14,630 nt of DNA from Nitrosomonadaceae bacterium (GTDB lineage: Bacteria; Pseudomonadota; Gammaproteobacteria; Burkholderiales; Nitrosomonadaceae): NCBI GenBank assembly GCA_919902625.1, contig CAKKRO010000173.1, positions 1 through 14,630 of the forward strand, written 5' to 3'. Position numbers and translations under genes: made by a program. Shown in pieces: positions 14,585 through 14,630 of this stretch; positions within the stretch are counted from its first letter, which is position 1, and the number at the start of each line of letters is the position of its first letter. The notes under the pieces are model-generated. The model did no database searches, had not been told where the DNA came from, and saw only the letters and a program-made list of their open reading frames with translations.

Positions 14585-14630
14585 GCCGGCATAGCTCAGA
14601 TGGTAGAGCAGCTGATTTGTAATCAGAAGG
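14585..14630 (+). tRNA. tRNA-Thr (anticodon TGT), truncated at window end
   Basis: The first 46 bases of a tRNA are present. The acceptor 5' strand is GCCGGCA, followed by TA, the D stem GCTC/GAGC with an 8-nt loop holding GG, and the anticodon arm GCTGA-TTTGTAA-TCAGA. The anticodon TGT is at 14618-14620, reading ACA threonine codons. The variable loop starts at the right edge; the T arm and acceptor 3' strand are outside the window. The G27-A43 mismatch at the top of the anticodon stem occurs in other bacterial threonine tRNAs and does not suggest a pseudogene. Confidence 0.93.

Noticed and set aside
1..14630. CRISPR arrays, insertion sequences, prophage or toxin-antitoxin genes
   Set aside because: No regularly spaced repeats, transposase or integrase motifs, or small two-gene toxin cassettes are visible in any frame.

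Overview
The window looks like chromosomal housekeeping DNA from a betaproteobacterium of moderate, AT-leaning base composition. The gene order petA-petB-petC-sspA-sspB, the dciA / M23 peptidase / secA cluster, and the protein details (beta/gamma-type cytochrome b, SspA/SspB pair) all fit Betaproteobacteria; a Nitrosomonas-like ammonia oxidizer is my best guess, but this is inference from protein character and not a search result. I see no insertion sequence, phage gene, CRISPR array or other mobile element.

Layout. Positions 1-4273 carry four minus-strand genes, in transcription order: an RNB-domain (RNase II family) exoribonuclease, a TonB-type energy transducer that starts with TTG, shikimate dehydrogenase aroE, and the N-terminal part of a magnesium transporter mgtE that runs off the left edge. 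From 4557 a plus-strand lipoprotein of the TPR type follows, convergent with minus-strand dciA (DUF721, helicase loader). dciA is divergent, by only 33 bp, from a membrane-anchored M23 peptidase. A 250-bp leader precedes secA. After secA a 224-bp gap with a likely extended -10 promoter leads into the cytochrome bc1 operon petABC, followed by sspA and sspB, which overlap by 4 bp. The window ends inside a tRNA-Thr(TGT) gene.

How the genes work together. petABC encodes the complete three-subunit bc1 complex (Rieske, cytochrome b, cytochrome c1). SspA is an RNA-polymerase-associated regulator and SspB is the ClpXP adaptor. SecA is the preprotein translocase motor; several nearby proteins (lipoprotein, cytochrome c1, probably the M23 peptidase) need export. 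AroE serves aromatic amino acid synthesis and DciA replication initiation.

Most interesting points. No clearly new system is visible. The best candidate for unexplained biology is the secA leader: a 45-codon open frame with a short hydrophobic core, followed 18 bp later by an intrinsic-terminator-like hairpin that sits only 35 bp before the secA start. This layout suggests attenuation or a secretion-monitor-like device but is unproven. Secondary points are palindromic operator candidates overlapping the promoters of tonB and the TPR lipoprotein gene, a set of inverted repeats upstream of mgtE, and a His/Cys-rich motif set in the TPR lipoprotein.
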